Source: Actinomycetales bacterium
GTDB lineage: Bacteria > Actinomycetota > Actinomycetes > Actinomycetales > Cellulomonadaceae
Length of the DNA stretch: 64,000 bases
Reading direction: 5' to 3'
NCBI GenBank assembly: GCA_020444245.1
Contig: JAHLLI010000009.1
Coordinates: 1-64,000 of the forward strand
Positions 45,260 to 54,044 of this stretch are shown here, piece by piece. The position numbers and the translations under genes were made by a program. The notes beneath the pieces are model-generated. The model had not been told where the DNA came from. It searched no databases and saw nothing but the letters and a program-made list of their open reading frames with translations. Positions within the stretch are counted from its first letter, which is position 1. The number at the start of each line of letters is the position of its first letter.

Positions 45260-46204
45260 TCAGAGCTTGCGCAGGCGGACCCGTTGCACGGCGTGCTCGG
45301 GGCCCTTGCGCAGCACCAGGGTCGCCCGGCCGCGGGTGGGCAATATGTTGGCCACCAGGTTCGGCTCGTTGATCGAGTCCCAGATCTCCTCGGCCCTGGC
45401 CGTGGCGGCCTCGTCGTCCAGCGCGGCGTACCGGTGGAAGTAGGAGTCCGGCTTGGAGAAGGCGGTGTGCCGCAGGGACAGGAACCGGTCCACGTACCAG
45501 CGCCGCACGTCGCGGGTGCGGGCGTCCACGTAGATCGAGAAGTCGAAGAAGTCGCTCACGGCCAGGCTGGACTCGCCGGCCGCGGTCGGCCGGGCCGGCT
45601 GGAGCACGTTGAGCCCCTCCACGATGAGCACGTCGGGCCGGCGGACCACGACGTAGCGGTCGGGGACGATGTCGTAGGCCTGGTGGGAGTAGACGGGGGC
45701 GCGGACCTCGCGGCTGCCGGCCTTGACCGCGGCCAGGAAGCGCAGCAGGCCGCGCCGGTCGTACGACTCCGGGAAGCCCTTGCGCTCCATCAGCCCGCGC
45801 CGCTCGAGCTCGGCGTTGGGCAGCAGGAAGCCGTCGGTGGTGACCAGCTCGACCCGAGGGGTCGCGGGCCAGCGGGCCATCAGCTCGCGCAGCACGCGGG
45901 CGGTGGTGGACTTGCCGACCGCGACCGACCCGCCGATCCCGATGACGTACGGCGTCCGGTCGGTGCCCTCGCCCAGGAACGTCGAGGACGCGGCGTGCAG
46001 CCGTCCGGTCGCCTCCACGTACAGCGCGAGCAGCCGGGACAGCGGCCGGTAGACCGCGTCGACCTCGGCGAGGTCGATCGGGTCGCCGAGCCCGCGCAGG
46101 CGCTCGAGGTCGTCAGCGGTCAGCGGTAGGGGGGTGCTGGCCGAGAGCCGGCTCCACTGGCTCCGGTCGAGGTCCACGTAGGGGGTCGGGATCTCGGCGG
46201 CCAC
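45260..46204 (-). CDS. coaA: Pantothenate kinase type I
   Basis: 314 residues from GTG 46204. It is the first step of CoA synthesis. P-loop [60 protein letters not shown] and [17 protein letters not shown] are typical of CoaA. It ends RVRLRKL. It is divergent from glmS with a 68-bp gap; acpS, which uses CoA, lies 2.4 kb away. Confidence 0.97.
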   Translation of the reverse strand: MAAEIPTPYVDLDRSQWSRLSASTPLPLTADDLERLRGLGDPIDLAEVDAVYRPLSRLLALYVEATGRLHAASSTFLGEGTDRTPYVIGIGGSVAVGKSTTARVLRELMARWPATPRVELVTTDGFLLPNAELERRGLMERKGFPESYDRRGLLRFLAAVKAGSREVRAPVYSHQAYDIVPDRYVVVRRPDVLIVEGLNVLQPARPTAAGESSLAVSDFFDFSIYVDARTRDVRRWYVDRFLSLRHTAFSKPDSYFHRYAALDDEAATARAEEIWDSINEPNLVANILPTRGRATLVLRKGPEHAVQRVRLRKL

Positions 46205-46211
46205 GGTGGTC

Positions 46212-46217
46212 AGTCTG
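46212..46217 (-). promoter_or_regulatory. -10 box of a predicted leaderless coaA mRNA
   Basis: On the minus strand CAGACT ends 7 nt before the GTG start at 46204. Confidence 0.45.
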
Positions 46218-46259
46218 CCACCGCTCGGGGGACCGCCCGGACCGCGCCGGTGGCGTGGT

Positions 46260-46265
46260 TAGACT
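46260..46265 (+). promoter_or_regulatory. -10 box of a predicted leaderless glmS mRNA
   Basis: TAGACT ends 7 nt before the glmS ATG at 46273. The ATG is fixed by chemistry (Cys must be residue 2), so the leaderless geometry does not depend on a start-site guess. Confidence 0.55.
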
Positions 46266-46272
46266 CGCCGCC

Positions 46273-48126
46273 ATGTGCGGAATCGTGGGATACGTCGGCC
46301 CCCAGACCCCGGGCAGCCGGCCTCTCGAAGTGGTCATGGGCGGTCTGGCACGGCTGGAGTACCGCGGCTACGACTCGGCCGGTGTCGCCCTGGTCACGCC
46401 GCACGGCCTGGTCAGCGCCAAGAAGGCCGGCAAGCTGGCCAACCTCGTCGCCGAGCTCGACCGCGAGCCCCTGCCCGCCGCGACCGCCGCGATCGGGCAC
46501 ACCCGGTGGGCCACGCACGGCGCTCCCACGGACCGCAACGCGCACCCGCACCTGTCCGCCGACCAGCGGGTCGCGGTGATCCACAACGGCATCATCGAGA
46601 ACTTCGTCCAGCTGCGGGCCGAGCTCACCGAGTCCGGCGTCCAGCTGCTCAGCGACACCGACACCGAGGTGGTCGCGCACCTGCTGGCGCGCGCCTACGA
46701 CGGCGACCTGACCACCGCCATGCGCACGGTGGCCCGGCGGCTGCACGGCACCTTCACGCTGCTCGCGGTGCACGCGGACGCCCCGGACACGGTGGTCGGC
46801 ACCCGGCACGACTCCCCGTTGGTGGTCGGGCTCGGCGAGGGGGAGAACTTCCTCGGCTCGGACGTGGCCGCGTTCATCGCGCACACCCGTGAGGCGATGG
46901 AGCTCGGTCAGGACCAGGTGGTCACCCTCACGCCGTCGTCGGTCGAGATCGTGGACTTCGACGGCAACCCGATCGCGCCCAAGCGCTACACCGTGGACTG
47001 GGACGCGTCGGCCGCCGAGAAGGGTGGCTTCCGGTCCTTCATGGACAAGGAGATCCACGACCAGCCGCACGCCGTCGCCGACACCCTGCTCGGCCGCCTG
47101 GACCCGGCGGGTCGGCTCGTCCTGGACGAGATCCGGGTCGACGAGGCGGTGCTCCGGCAGATCGACAAGATCATCGTCGTCGCCTGCGGCACGGCCGCCT
47201 ACGCCGGCCAGGTCGCCAAGTACGCGATCGAGCACTGGTGCCGGATCCCGGTCGAGGTCGAGCTGGCTCACGAGTTCCGCTACCGGGACCCGATCGTGAA
47301 CGGCAAGACCCTGGTGGTCGCGGTCTCCCAGTCCGGCGAGACCATGGACACCCTGATGGCCGTGCGCCACGCGCGCGAGCAGGGCGCGACGGTGCTCGCC
47401 ATCGTCAACACCCACGGCTCGACCATCCCGCGCGAGTCGGACGCGGTGCTCTACACCCACGCCGGGCCGGAGGTCGCGGTCGCGTCGACCAAGGCCTTCC
47501 TCGCGCAGATCACCGCCGCCTACCTGCTCGGGCTGTACCTGGCCCAGCTGCGCGGCACGAAGTTCCCGGACGAGATCGCCGAGATCCTCGACGACCTGCG
47601 TGAGATCCCGGACAAGATCCAGGAGGTGCTCGACGCCGCCGGGCCGGTGCGCCACGCCGCCGTCGAGATGAAGGACGTCCCGTCGGTGCTCTTCCTGGGT
47701 CGCCACGTGGGCTTCCCGGTGGCGATGGAGGGCGCGCTCAAGCTCAAGGAGATCGCCTACATCCACGCCGAGGGCTTCGCGGCCGGTGAGCTCAAGCACG
47801 GCCCGATCGCGCTGATCGAGGAGGGCCAGCCGGTCTTCATCATCGTGCCGAGCCCGCACGGGCGGGACTCGCTGCACTCGAAGGTGGTCTCGAACATCCA
47901 GGAGATCCGGGCCAGGGGCGCCAGGACGTTGGTGGTCGCCGAGGAGGGCGACCTGGACGTGCTGCCGTTCGCCGACCGGGTCTTCTTCGTGCCGCGCACG
48001 GCCTCCTTGCTGGCCCCGCTGCTCGCCGTCGTGCCGCTGCAGATCTTCGCGTGCGAGCTCGCGGCCGCGAAGGGACTCGACGTGGACCAGCCGCGCAACC
48101 TCGCCAAGTCCGTGACGGTCGAGTAG
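46273..48126 (+). CDS. glmS: Glutamine-fructose-6-phosphate aminotransferase (isomerizing)
   Basis: 617 residues from ATG 46273; the nucleophile is Cys2 after Met removal (MCGIVGYVGPQTPG). It makes GlcN-6-P from Fru-6-P and Gln. The glutaminase half has GLARLEYRGYDSAG, HTRWATHGAPTDRNAHPH and HNGIIENF. Two SIS domains follow (ACGTAAYAGQVAKYAIEHW, SQSGETMDTL; GRHVGFPVAMEGALKLKEIA), ending with the LAKSVTVE tail. No upstream ribozyme or leader is possible, since the promoter abuts the start. The product goes to GlmM. Confidence 0.97.
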   Translation: MCGIVGYVGPQTPGSRPLEVVMGGLARLEYRGYDSAGVALVTPHGLVSAKKAGKLANLVAELDREPLPAATAAIGHTRWATHGAPTDRNAHPHLSADQRVAVIHNGIIENFVQLRAELTESGVQLLSDTDTEVVAHLLARAYDGDLTTAMRTVARRLHGTFTLLAVHADAPDTVVGTRHDSPLVVGLGEGENFLGSDVAAFIAHTREAMELGQDQVVTLTPSSVEIVDFDGNPIAPKRYTVDWDASAAEKGGFRSFMDKEIHDQPHAVADTLLGRLDPAGRLVLDEIRVDEAVLRQIDKIIVVACGTAAYAGQVAKYAIEHWCRIPVEVELAHEFRYRDPIVNGKTLVVAVSQSGETMDTLMAVRHAREQGATVLAIVNTHGSTIPRESDAVLYTHAGPEVAVASTKAFLAQITAAYLLGLYLAQLRGTKFPDEIAEILDDLREIPDKIQEVLDAAGPVRHAAVEMKDVPSVLFLGRHVGFPVAMEGALKLKEIAYIHAEGFAAGELKHGPIALIEEGQPVFIIVPSPHGRDSLHSKVVSNIQEIRARGARTLVVAEEGDLDVLPFADRVFFVPRTASLLAPLLAVVPLQIFACELAAAKGLDVDQPRNLAKSVTVE

Positions 48127-48243
48127 CGCCGGGCGGCGCGTTTCACCCTCCTCCGAACGGGTGGTGCGCGCACGCCGCCGCTCAGGACCGACGCTGCGCG
48201 CGCCGACGCACTCCTCAACGACAAGCTCGAGGAGTCCCCCACC

Positions 48244-48615
48244 GTGAGCAGCCAGACGTTCCAGCCCGGCCCCCTGCCCGCCGGCATGTCGGAACCGCCG
48301 TCCTTCCCGTCGGTCGGGATGGCCCCGCAACGGGTCACCCCGAGCGGCTACACCATCCCCGAGGCGGCCCCGGTGTACCTGCCCGGTCAGATCCTGGGCA
48401 CCGAGCCCTGGGCCGTGATCGCGTTCGTCACGAGCCTGCTGGGTCTCGGCCCGGTCGCGGTGGTCAGCGGGCACGTCGCCCTGAGCCGGATTGCGACGAC
48501 CGGCCGCAACGGTCGTGGCCTGGCGGTCACCGGCCTCGTGCTGGGCTACCTCGCGACCCTCGCCGCCGTGGCCGCGGTGGTGCTGCTCCGCTTCGGCTTC
48601 TCGTTCGGCCTCTGA
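48244..48615 (+). CDS. Small membrane protein, DUF4190-like
   Basis: 123 residues from GTG 48244 behind GAGGAGT. A Pro-rich N-terminus of about 50 residues (with PLPAGMSEPPSFPSVG) is followed by two membrane helices, WAVIAFVTSLLGLGPVAVVS and GLAVTGLVLGYLATLAAVAA, with the GHVALSRI-x-TGRNGRG linker typical of DUF4190 proteins. Function unknown. The linker lies between the helices. Confidence 0.82.
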   Translation: MSSQTFQPGPLPAGMSEPPSFPSVGMAPQRVTPSGYTIPEAAPVYLPGQILGTEPWAVIAFVTSLLGLGPVAVVSGHVALSRIATTGRNGRGLAVTGLVLGYLATLAAVAAVVLLRFGFSFGL

Positions 48616-48634
48616 TACTCGGCGCCCTCGCGCC

Positions 48635-48640
48635 TAGGGT
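48635..48640 (+). promoter_or_regulatory. -10 box of a predicted leaderless acpS mRNA
   Basis: TAGGGT ends 6 nt before the ATG at 48647. Confidence 0.5.
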
Positions 48641-48646
48641 GGGCGC

Positions 48647-49000
48647 ATGATCGTCGGGGTCGGTATCGACGTGGTCGACGTGGCGCGGTTCATGGCGACC
48701 CTCGCGCGCTCGCCGGGGCTTCGTGAGCGTCTGTTCACGCCGGCCGAGCGCGACCTGCCCGCGTCCTCCCTGGCGGCCCGGTTCGCCGCCAAGGAGGCGA
48801 TCGCCAAGGCGCTCGGGGCCCCGGGCACGATGAGCTGGCAGGACGCCACGGTGCACCGTGTGGTCGGCGGTCCGCCCGAGATCGAGGTCACCGGGACGGT
48901 CGCCGCCCGCGCGGCGGAACTGGGCGTCGCCCGCTTCCACCTGTCCATCTCGCACGACGCGGGGATCGCCTCGGCGGTGGTGGTGGCGGAGCGCGACTGA
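48647..49000 (+). CDS. acpS: Holo-[acyl-carrier-protein] synthase
   Basis: 117 residues. It transfers phosphopantetheine from CoA to ACP. The magnesium and CoA motifs are present: [13 protein letters not shown] with Asp, [13 protein letters not shown] with Glu and Lys, and [12 protein letters not shown]. Normal length for the short AcpS group. Confidence 0.95.
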   Translation: MIVGVGIDVVDVARFMATLARSPGLRERLFTPAERDLPASSLAARFAAKEAIAKALGAPGTMSWQDATVHRVVGGPPEIEVTGTVAARAAELGVARFHLSISHDAGIASAVVVAERD

Positions 49001-49028
49001 ACGGCCACGGCGCGCCTGCGCCGCGCAG

Positions 49029-49034
49029 TACGAT
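49029..49034 (+). promoter_or_regulatory. Candidate -10 box of the lipoprotein gene
   Basis: TACGAT upstream of 49062/49092; the transcript would start near 49041 and carry a ribosome binding site (GGAGGG) for the TTG 49092 start. No clear -35. Confidence 0.4.
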
Positions 49035-49091
49035 CCGGCTGTCCGATCATGGCGGGTCGGTGTGCGACCTGCTGCCACGGAGGGCCGTCGG

Positions 49092-49985
49092 TTGGCGAGC
49101 TGGGGTGCTGCTGCGCGGGCCGCGGGCGTGCTGGCCGTCGGACTCGCGCTCGGGGGCTGCGCGGCGGGTGGTGGGCAGACCGCCGGCCCCGGCGCCGGCC
49201 AGGTGGCGGAGAGCGCGGGCCCGGGCGTCGCGGACGGCTGGCCGTCCGGAGCCCCGGCGGACATCCCGGCGTTCCCGGGGCACCTCGAGACCTACCTGTC
49301 GGGTGGGCAGGGCGGTTCCGCCCTGGTCGGCGCCCGGCTGTTCTTCACCGACGTGTCCGAGGCCGACTTCCAGGCCTACCGGTCGACGCTGCGGGACCTG
49401 GGCTACGACATCGAGGGTGTCGTGCAGTACTCCGAGAACGGCTCGCAGGAGAACGCCCAGCGGCGGGCGGACGCCGGCGACATCGACGCGATCGTCGCGA
49501 CGAAGGGCGACCGGCGCCTGACCATCACCGTGCCGTACGACGGCACGGTCTCGTTCGACATGGACGGGCTGACCGCGGAGGAGCTCGACGCGGTGGACGC
49601 CACCGCACCCGGCCTGCAGCGCCGCACGTCGGAGCCGGCGGCGACGGCCGGGCCGGCCGAGCAGGCGCCGGCCGTCGGGTGGCCGTCACCGTGGGCCGAC
49701 CGGCTGCCCGAACCCCAGGGGTGCACCGTCCAGGCGTCCGGGATCCTGGTCGCCTCGACGACGACGCTCGCGGTCGAGTGCGGATACCCGGAGGCCGACC
49801 CGACGCACGGGCAGTCGGTCCTGGACGCCTACGTCGCCCAGCTGCAGGCGGTCGGGTTCGTGCGCGACGAGGCCGTCGGCCCGGCGATGGGCATCGTGAC
49901 GCTGCGCCGTGGCTCCACCACGGTGGTCCTCCTGCCGCACGACGACCTCGGCATGCTGTCCATCACCGCGATGGGCAGCGAGTAG
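49092..49985 (+). CDS. Putative lipoprotein of unknown function
   Basis: 297 residues from TTG 49092 behind GGAGGG; GTG 49062 would add ten. The signal peptide MASWGAAARAAGVLAVGLAL ends in the lipobox LGGC (Cys22), then a Gly/Ala linker. Two ferredoxin-like alpha/beta repeats seem to follow, each with a 'difference' pattern (DFQAYRSTLRDLGYDIEGVV; VLDAYVAQLQAVGFVRDEAV) and a strand end (RRLTITVPYDGTVSFDM; STTVVLLPHDDLGMLSITAM). I do not recognise the family. It is probably attached to the outside of the membrane. Its stop is 6 bp from the end of the LLM gene on the other strand. Confidence 0.78.
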   Translation: MASWGAAARAAGVLAVGLALGGCAAGGGQTAGPGAGQVAESAGPGVADGWPSGAPADIPAFPGHLETYLSGGQGGSALVGARLFFTDVSEADFQAYRSTLRDLGYDIEGVVQYSENGSQENAQRRADAGDIDAIVATKGDRRLTITVPYDGTVSFDMDGLTAEELDAVDATAPGLQRRTSEPAATAGPAEQAPAVGWPSPWADRLPEPQGCTVQASGILVASTTTLAVECGYPEADPTHGQSVLDAYVAQLQAVGFVRDEAVGPAMGIVTLRRGSTTVVLLPHDDLGMLSITAMGSE

Positions 49986-49991
49986 CGGCCG

Positions 49992-50981
49992 TCAGCCGCG
50001 CAGGGCGGGGATCACCTCGCGCTCGAAGAGCTCGATACCTGCCCGGTCGTAGGCCGCCTCGGCGAAGTAGGCGATCGCGTAGGTCATGCCCAGGCCCTCG
50101 AGGTTGCGGAGCCGGTCGACGATCTGCCCCGGCGTGCCGACGAGCTGGCCGTTGCGCCACTCCGTCTCGACGCCGGCGGCCCGGTCCGGCACGAGCCGGC
50201 GTGCCCGGTCGGCGATCCACATCAGCCGGTCCTCGACGTCCGCCTCGGTCGCGCCGATCACGACGTTGTAGTTGGCCGAGCGGGTGATCGAGTCGAAGTC
50301 GCGGCCCAGGGACTCGCAGTGGCCGCGCAGCACCTCGGACTTGTGGGCGAAGGTCTCGGGGTCGCCCGCGAGGTTGGCGTACTGCCCCGAGCGGGCGACG
50401 TACTTCAGGGTCCGCTTCTCGCCGCCACCGGCGATCCACATCGGGATGCCGCCGGGCTGGATCGGCTTGGGGAACACCCGTGCGCCGTCGACCTTGAAGT
50501 ACTTGCCGTCCAGCGTGGCGTAGCCGGTGCGCCACGCCTGCTCCATGATCTGCACGCCCTCGTCGAGCGCGCCGAGCCGGTCGCCGACGGCCGGGAAGCC
50601 GTAGCCGTAGGCGTTCCACTCGTGCTCGTACCAGCCCGCGCCGATGCCCATCTCGATGCGCCCGCCGGAGATCAGGTCGACCGTCGCCGCGACCTTCGCG
50701 AGGTAGGCGGGGTTGCGGTAGCCCATGCACGTGCACATCTGGCCCAGCCGCACTCGACTGGTGGACGACGCCAGCGCGGCCATCAGGGTCCACGCCTCGT
50801 GCGTGGCCTCCTCGGTGGGCTCGGGCACGGTGTGGAAGTGGTCGTAGACCCACACCGACTCCCACGCGTCGCCGTCGTCGGCGTGCTGGGCGAGGGAGTG
50901 CATGACCGACCACTGGTCGGCGGGGTCGATGTCGACGAGGTCGAGGCGCCAGCCCTGGGGGAGGAAGAGTCCGAATCGCAT
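49992..50981 (-). CDS. LLM class F420-dependent oxidoreductase
   Basis: 329 residues from ATG 50981 (MRFGLFLPQGWRLDLVDIDP). Luciferase-like TIM barrel: SVWVYDHFHTVPEPT, RVRLGQMCTCMGYRNPAYLAKV, TVDLISGGRIEMGIGAGWYE and MWIAGGGEKRTLKYVARSGQ. The GAGWYEHEWNAYG segment is typical of the F420-using branch of this family. Substrate unknown. Upstream a -10 box predicts a leaderless mRNA; its start is antisense to the first possible starts of the membrane protein gene at 50902. Confidence 0.92.
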   Translation of the reverse strand: MRFGLFLPQGWRLDLVDIDPADQWSVMHSLAQHADDGDAWESVWVYDHFHTVPEPTEEATHEAWTLMAALASSTSRVRLGQMCTCMGYRNPAYLAKVAATVDLISGGRIEMGIGAGWYEHEWNAYGYGFPAVGDRLGALDEGVQIMEQAWRTGYATLDGKYFKVDGARVFPKPIQPGGIPMWIAGGGEKRTLKYVARSGQYANLAGDPETFAHKSEVLRGHCESLGRDFDSITRSANYNVVIGATEADVEDRLMWIADRARRLVPDRAAGVETEWRNGQLVGTPGQIVDRLRNLEGLGMTYAIAYFAEAAYDRAGIELFEREVIPALRG

Positions 50982-51777
50982 ACGGACAACCTATGCCGAC
51001 CCGGGGCCCGGCTCGCCCGGGACGGATCCCGAACGCGGTCAAGCCCGACCATCGCGGAGCCGCGCGTCGCGCGCACGGGCCTACGCCGGCGCCACGGCAC
51101 TGGCGGTGCTGGCCGCGCCGGTCGGTCTGATCGGCAGCGTCCTGGTGTTCCGGGTGGCGCAGAGCGCGCTGGCCGGGGCGGCCGTGCCTGGCATGACGAC
51201 GCCCGAGGCCCGGGCGTGGCGGGCGCTGCGGGCGACGCACTTCGACCCGGAGCTCGGTGCCGACGCCGGGCGGTCCCAGGGACCGCTCGCCGCAGGCCTG
51301 GTCGGTGGGGTCCTGGCGTGGGGCGTGGCGTTCGTGATCCTCGGCGTGCCGGTGTGGACGGGGGCCCTGGTAGGCGCCGCCGCGGACCGCATGCTCGTCG
51401 CGGACCTGCTGGCCCCGATCGCGCCGGCCGTGCTCGGCGCGATCGGCGCCCGTCTGGCGTTCCGGTCCTGGCTGCGCCGCCGCTGGCACCGCACCCGGGA
51501 GGCTGCCGAGGCGGTGGCCGAGCGGGACGCCGGCGTGTGCCGCTGCTGGGACGCCTCGGCCCGGGTCGGGCGGCACGCGCGTCGTCACGTCGACCGGCAC
51601 CTGACGGTGGTGGCGGAGCACGCCGCCGTGCGGTCCGCCGCGGGGCAGGTGCGGCTGTGCCCGAGCACCGGCCTGCCGTGGCTCGTGGTGGACCACGGCG
51701 GGCGACTGCTCGCGCTGCCCGGCGTCGCCGCGCTCGAGGACGTCCAGGACGAGCCCGCCGTCGGCTACTACCTGTGA
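50902..51777 (+). CDS. Membrane protein of unknown function with C-terminal CRC/CP module (paralog 1)
   Basis: 291 residues if ATG 50902 (GAGGGAG upstream) is used; ATG 50929 and GTG 51106 are alternatives, and the first two overlap the divergent LLM gene antisense. The first helix is ATALAVLAAPVGLIGSVLVF, then a short conserved turn ARAWRALRATHFDPELGAD, two more helices (LAAGLVGGVLAWGVAFVILG; LLAPIAPAVLGAIGARLAF), a basic coil (RSWLRRRWHRTREAAEAVAE) and a C-terminal module with VCRCWDASARVGRHARRHVD, RLCPSTGLPWLVV and a terminal GYYL. The next gene has the same three-part ending. Cys spacing suggests a metal or thiol site. No known family is recognised. Overlaps the next gene by 4 bp (GTGA). 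Confidence 0.7.
   Translation: MTDHWSAGSMSTRSRRQPWGRKSPNRIRTTYADPGPGSPGTDPERGQARPSRSRASRARAYAGATALAVLAAPVGLIGSVLVFRVAQSALAGAAVPGMTTPEARAWRALRATHFDPELGADAGRSQGPLAAGLVGGVLAWGVAFVILGVPVWTGALVGAAADRMLVADLLAPIAPAVLGAIGARLAFRSWLRRRWHRTREAAEAVAERDAGVCRCWDASARVGRHARRHVDRHLTVVAEHAAVRSAAGQVRLCPSTGLPWLVVDHGGRLLALPGVAALEDVQDEPAVGYYL
50988..50993 (-). promoter_or_regulatory. -10 box of a predicted leaderless LLM oxidoreductase mRNA
   Basis: On the minus strand TAGGTT (within CATAGGTT) ends 6 nt before the ATG at 50981. Confidence 0.5.
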
Positions 51778-53402
51778 GCGCGTGGCCGGGCCTCAAGACC
51801 GGGCCGGTGGTGGCCGATGACGTGTTCGTGGACGGGGGGACACGAGTGACGGCGGACAGCGTGACACCGGGCTCTTCCGGCGCGGCCGGGGCCTGGCAGG
51901 TCCGTACCGAGCTCGACCCGGAGGGGTCGCAGGGGGCGTGGTTCCGGGCCGCGCTGCTGGCCGATGAGCTCGACCTCGCGCACCGGATCGCGACCGCGCC
52001 GCTCGAGGGCGGCGGGCCGCAGGACGCGGACGCGGACCTTGCCCGCGACGCGCTCGCCGCCGAGGCTCTCGTGGTGCTGGGCCGGGGCGGCGAGGCGGCC
52101 GGCCTGCTGCGCGAGCGCGGCGTCCGCCCACCCCGCGCCGGAGAGCCGGTCTCCTGGCCGCAGGCGCTGCTCGCCGCGGGCCAGGCCTCGACCGGGGACG
52201 CCGGCGCCTGGGCTTGGCTGAGCGCGCGCACGACCGACGTCGCACCGGCCTTCCGGCTGCGCCTGGCCAGGCTCGTGGCGGCCGCGGCGGAGCAGCGCGG
52301 TGACCTCGGGGTCGCGGACGCGGCCTGGGCGGAGATCCCCGGACTGATCGGCGCGGTGTCGTCGCCGCGGTTGGCGGGACGGATCGCCACCGCCACGCTC
52401 CTGCGGCGCAACCGCGAGGCGGAGCCGCTGGTGCTCGCCACGGCCGTCATCGACGCGTTGAGCGCGCTCCAGAACGCGGCGGCCGACGACGCGGCGGCGC
52501 TCGACGCGGTCCTGGAGGTGGCCGGACGGCTGGAGCGGCGTGGGGACGACGCCGGCGCGAGGCTGCTGCTCGGGGCGGCGCGCTCCGGGCTGCCGCGCGA
52601 CCGGCGCGTCAGGGCCGCGTTGCGCAGGCTGTCACCCCGCTCGACGTTCGCGGACGCGGCGCGCGTGGTGGTGGCCGTCGCGGTGCTCGCCGCGGCGGTC
52701 GTCGCGGGCGCGGTCTGGCACCTGCGAGCGGCCGGGCTGGTCGGCGCCGGCGCCCTCGGGCTCTACCTGCGCCTCGCCCCGGTCCCTGGGTTCACGCGCC
52801 CCGAGGGCCAGGTGTGGCAGGGGGTGCGGACGCTGCGGTACGACCCCGCCGTGGGCCGGGCCGACACCTCGGGTGGCAGCGGGTGGTACGGGCTCGCCGG
52901 GATCGGCGGCTTCGTCGTCACGTTCATCGTGATGGCCATCGGCCTCACCGCGCTCGGCGAGGGCGGGTCGTGGCCGGCGTGGTCGGTCAGCAGCGCCGGC
53001 ATGGTGGGCATGCTCGCCGTGCTGGTCGCGGGCACGGCCGGCGGCGTGCTCGGCGCGCGGTCCCTGCGGCACGCGCTGGGCCGCCGCAGGCGTGCGCGGA
53101 GCCGCGCGGCCGACCACGCCCTGGCCGAGCGGCACGCGACGGTGTGCCGGTGCCGGGAGGTCGACGTGACCTGGGGCCCGGACGCGCGGCTGTACGCCGA
53201 GCGTCACCTGGTCCCGGCGCCCGTACCGCCACCGGTCCGCCTGCCCGGCGGCGAGCTGCGGCTGTGCCCGGTGTCGTCGATGCCGTGGCTGGTCGGGCCG
53301 CTCGGGGCCGGCGGGCGAGAGCTGGCGCTGCGTGGCGCCCTGCGCGAGGTCGCGAACCCGGTCGCCGAGGACGAAAGCGGGCGGACCGGCTTCTACCTGT
53401 GA
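51774..53402 (+). CDS. Membrane protein of unknown function with helical N-domain and C-terminal CRC/CP module (paralog 2)
   Basis: 542 residues from GTG 51774 (GTGA overlap with paralog 1); GTG 51846 after GGGGGAC is the alternative. The first 280 residues are Ala/Leu-rich helical hairpins (LADELDLAHRIATAPLEGGG; EALVVLGRGGEAAGLLRERG) like tetratricopeptide or helical-repeat solenoids. Membrane helices follow (VVVAVAVLAAAVVAGAVWHL; GIGGFVVTFIVMAIGLTAL; GMVGMLAVLVAGTAGGVLGA). The end repeats paralog 1: VWQGVRTLRYDPAVGRAD, VCRCREVDVTWGPDARLYAE, RLCPVSSMPWLVG and a terminal GFYL. The stop is 1 bp from the TetR gene end (convergent). No known family recognised. Confidence 0.72.
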   Translation: MSAWPGLKTGPVVADDVFVDGGTRVTADSVTPGSSGAAGAWQVRTELDPEGSQGAWFRAALLADELDLAHRIATAPLEGGGPQDADADLARDALAAEALVVLGRGGEAAGLLRERGVRPPRAGEPVSWPQALLAAGQASTGDAGAWAWLSARTTDVAPAFRLRLARLVAAAAEQRGDLGVADAAWAEIPGLIGAVSSPRLAGRIATATLLRRNREAEPLVLATAVIDALSALQNAAADDAAALDAVLEVAGRLERRGDDAGARLLLGAARSGLPRDRRVRAALRRLSPRSTFADAARVVVAVAVLAAAVVAGAVWHLRAAGLVGAGALGLYLRLAPVPGFTRPEGQVWQGVRTLRYDPAVGRADTSGGSGWYGLAGIGGFVVTFIVMAIGLTALGEGGSWPAWSVSSAGMVGMLAVLVAGTAGGVLGARSLRHALGRRRRARSRAADHALAERHATVCRCREVDVTWGPDARLYAERHLVPAPVPPPVRLPGGELRLCPVSSMPWLVGPLGAGGRELALRGALREVANPVAEDESGRTGFYL

Positions 53403-53403
53403 G

Positions 53404-53985
53404 TCACCGGCGCACGTCGGGCGTGAGGGCGCGCAGCACCGTGGTCAGGACCTGGTCGACGGTCCGGTCGGGGTGGAAGGCGAGCCACTCCAGCCCGGCG
53501 ACGAGCGTGGCGCCGAACACCGCGCTGCCGGCGATCTCGGCGTCCTGCGGGTCGAGCGTCGGGTCGCTGTCGGCGACGGCCTGCGCGAACACGGCCATCG
53601 CCTCGTCGTGGATCAGCCGGATCGAGTCCTGCCAGTCGCGGCCGGTGCGGAACACCTCGGCCGCCACGACCTTGGCGAACGCGGGGTTGTCGTGCACCTG
53701 GCGGAGGAGCTCGCCGGCGAGGGCGGCGAGCGGTGGGCGGTCGCCGGCCGCGGCCAGCGCGGCCCGCAGCGACGCGGTCAGGCGGGTGATGCCCTCGGTG
53801 AGGATCTGGGCGAACAGGTCCGCCTTGGAACCGAAGTTGTAGTAGACCGAGCCCTTCGCGACCCCGGCCGTCTCCGCGATCTCGTCGACCGAGGTGGCCG
53901 AGAACCCGCGCTCGGCGATCAGCCGGACCGCGGCGTCGATGATCTGGCGGTGGGTCGCACCGGTGACCGCTGAGGTCTCGCTCAT
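53404..53985 (-). CDS. TetR-family transcriptional regulator
   Basis: 193 residues from ATG 53985 (MSETSAVTGATHRQIIDAAV). The helix-turn-helix reads AERGFSATSVDEIAETAGVA KGSVYYNFGSKADLFAQIL. The ligand domain is Ala-rich with FGATLVAGLEWLAFHPDRTV. It lies downstream of the YhgE/Pip gene on the same strand but beyond a 14-bp hairpin. The likely target is the palindromic operator at 57016-57029 upstream of the ATPase gene. Confidence 0.92.
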   Translation of the reverse strand: MSETSAVTGATHRQIIDAAVRLIAERGFSATSVDEIAETAGVAKGSVYYNFGSKADLFAQILTEGITRLTASLRAALAAAGDRPPLAALAGELLRQVHDNPAFAKVVAAEVFRTGRDWQDSIRLIHDEAMAVFAQAVADSDPTLDPQDAEIAGSAVFGATLVAGLEWLAFHPDRTVDQVLTTVLRALTPDVRR

Positions 53986-54006
53986 GGGTCCAGCCTTCCA
54001 GACGGG

Positions 54007-54039
54007 GCTGGGGGGCCGGCGTCCTGCCGGCCCCCCAGC
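54007..54039 (-). terminator. Terminator between the YhgE/Pip and TetR genes
   Basis: GCTGGGGGGCCGGC (54007-54020), loop GTCCT, GCCGGCCCCCCAGC (54026-54039) is a 14-bp perfect stem just after the YhgE stop. The TetR gene would depend on read-through or on a promoter of its own within this short gap. Confidence 0.7.
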
Positions 54040-54044
54040 GACCG

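Noticed and set aside
49403-49726. Small gene antisense to the lipoprotein
   Set aside because: Ser/Arg/Ala-rich shadow frame without a ribosome binding site or motif.
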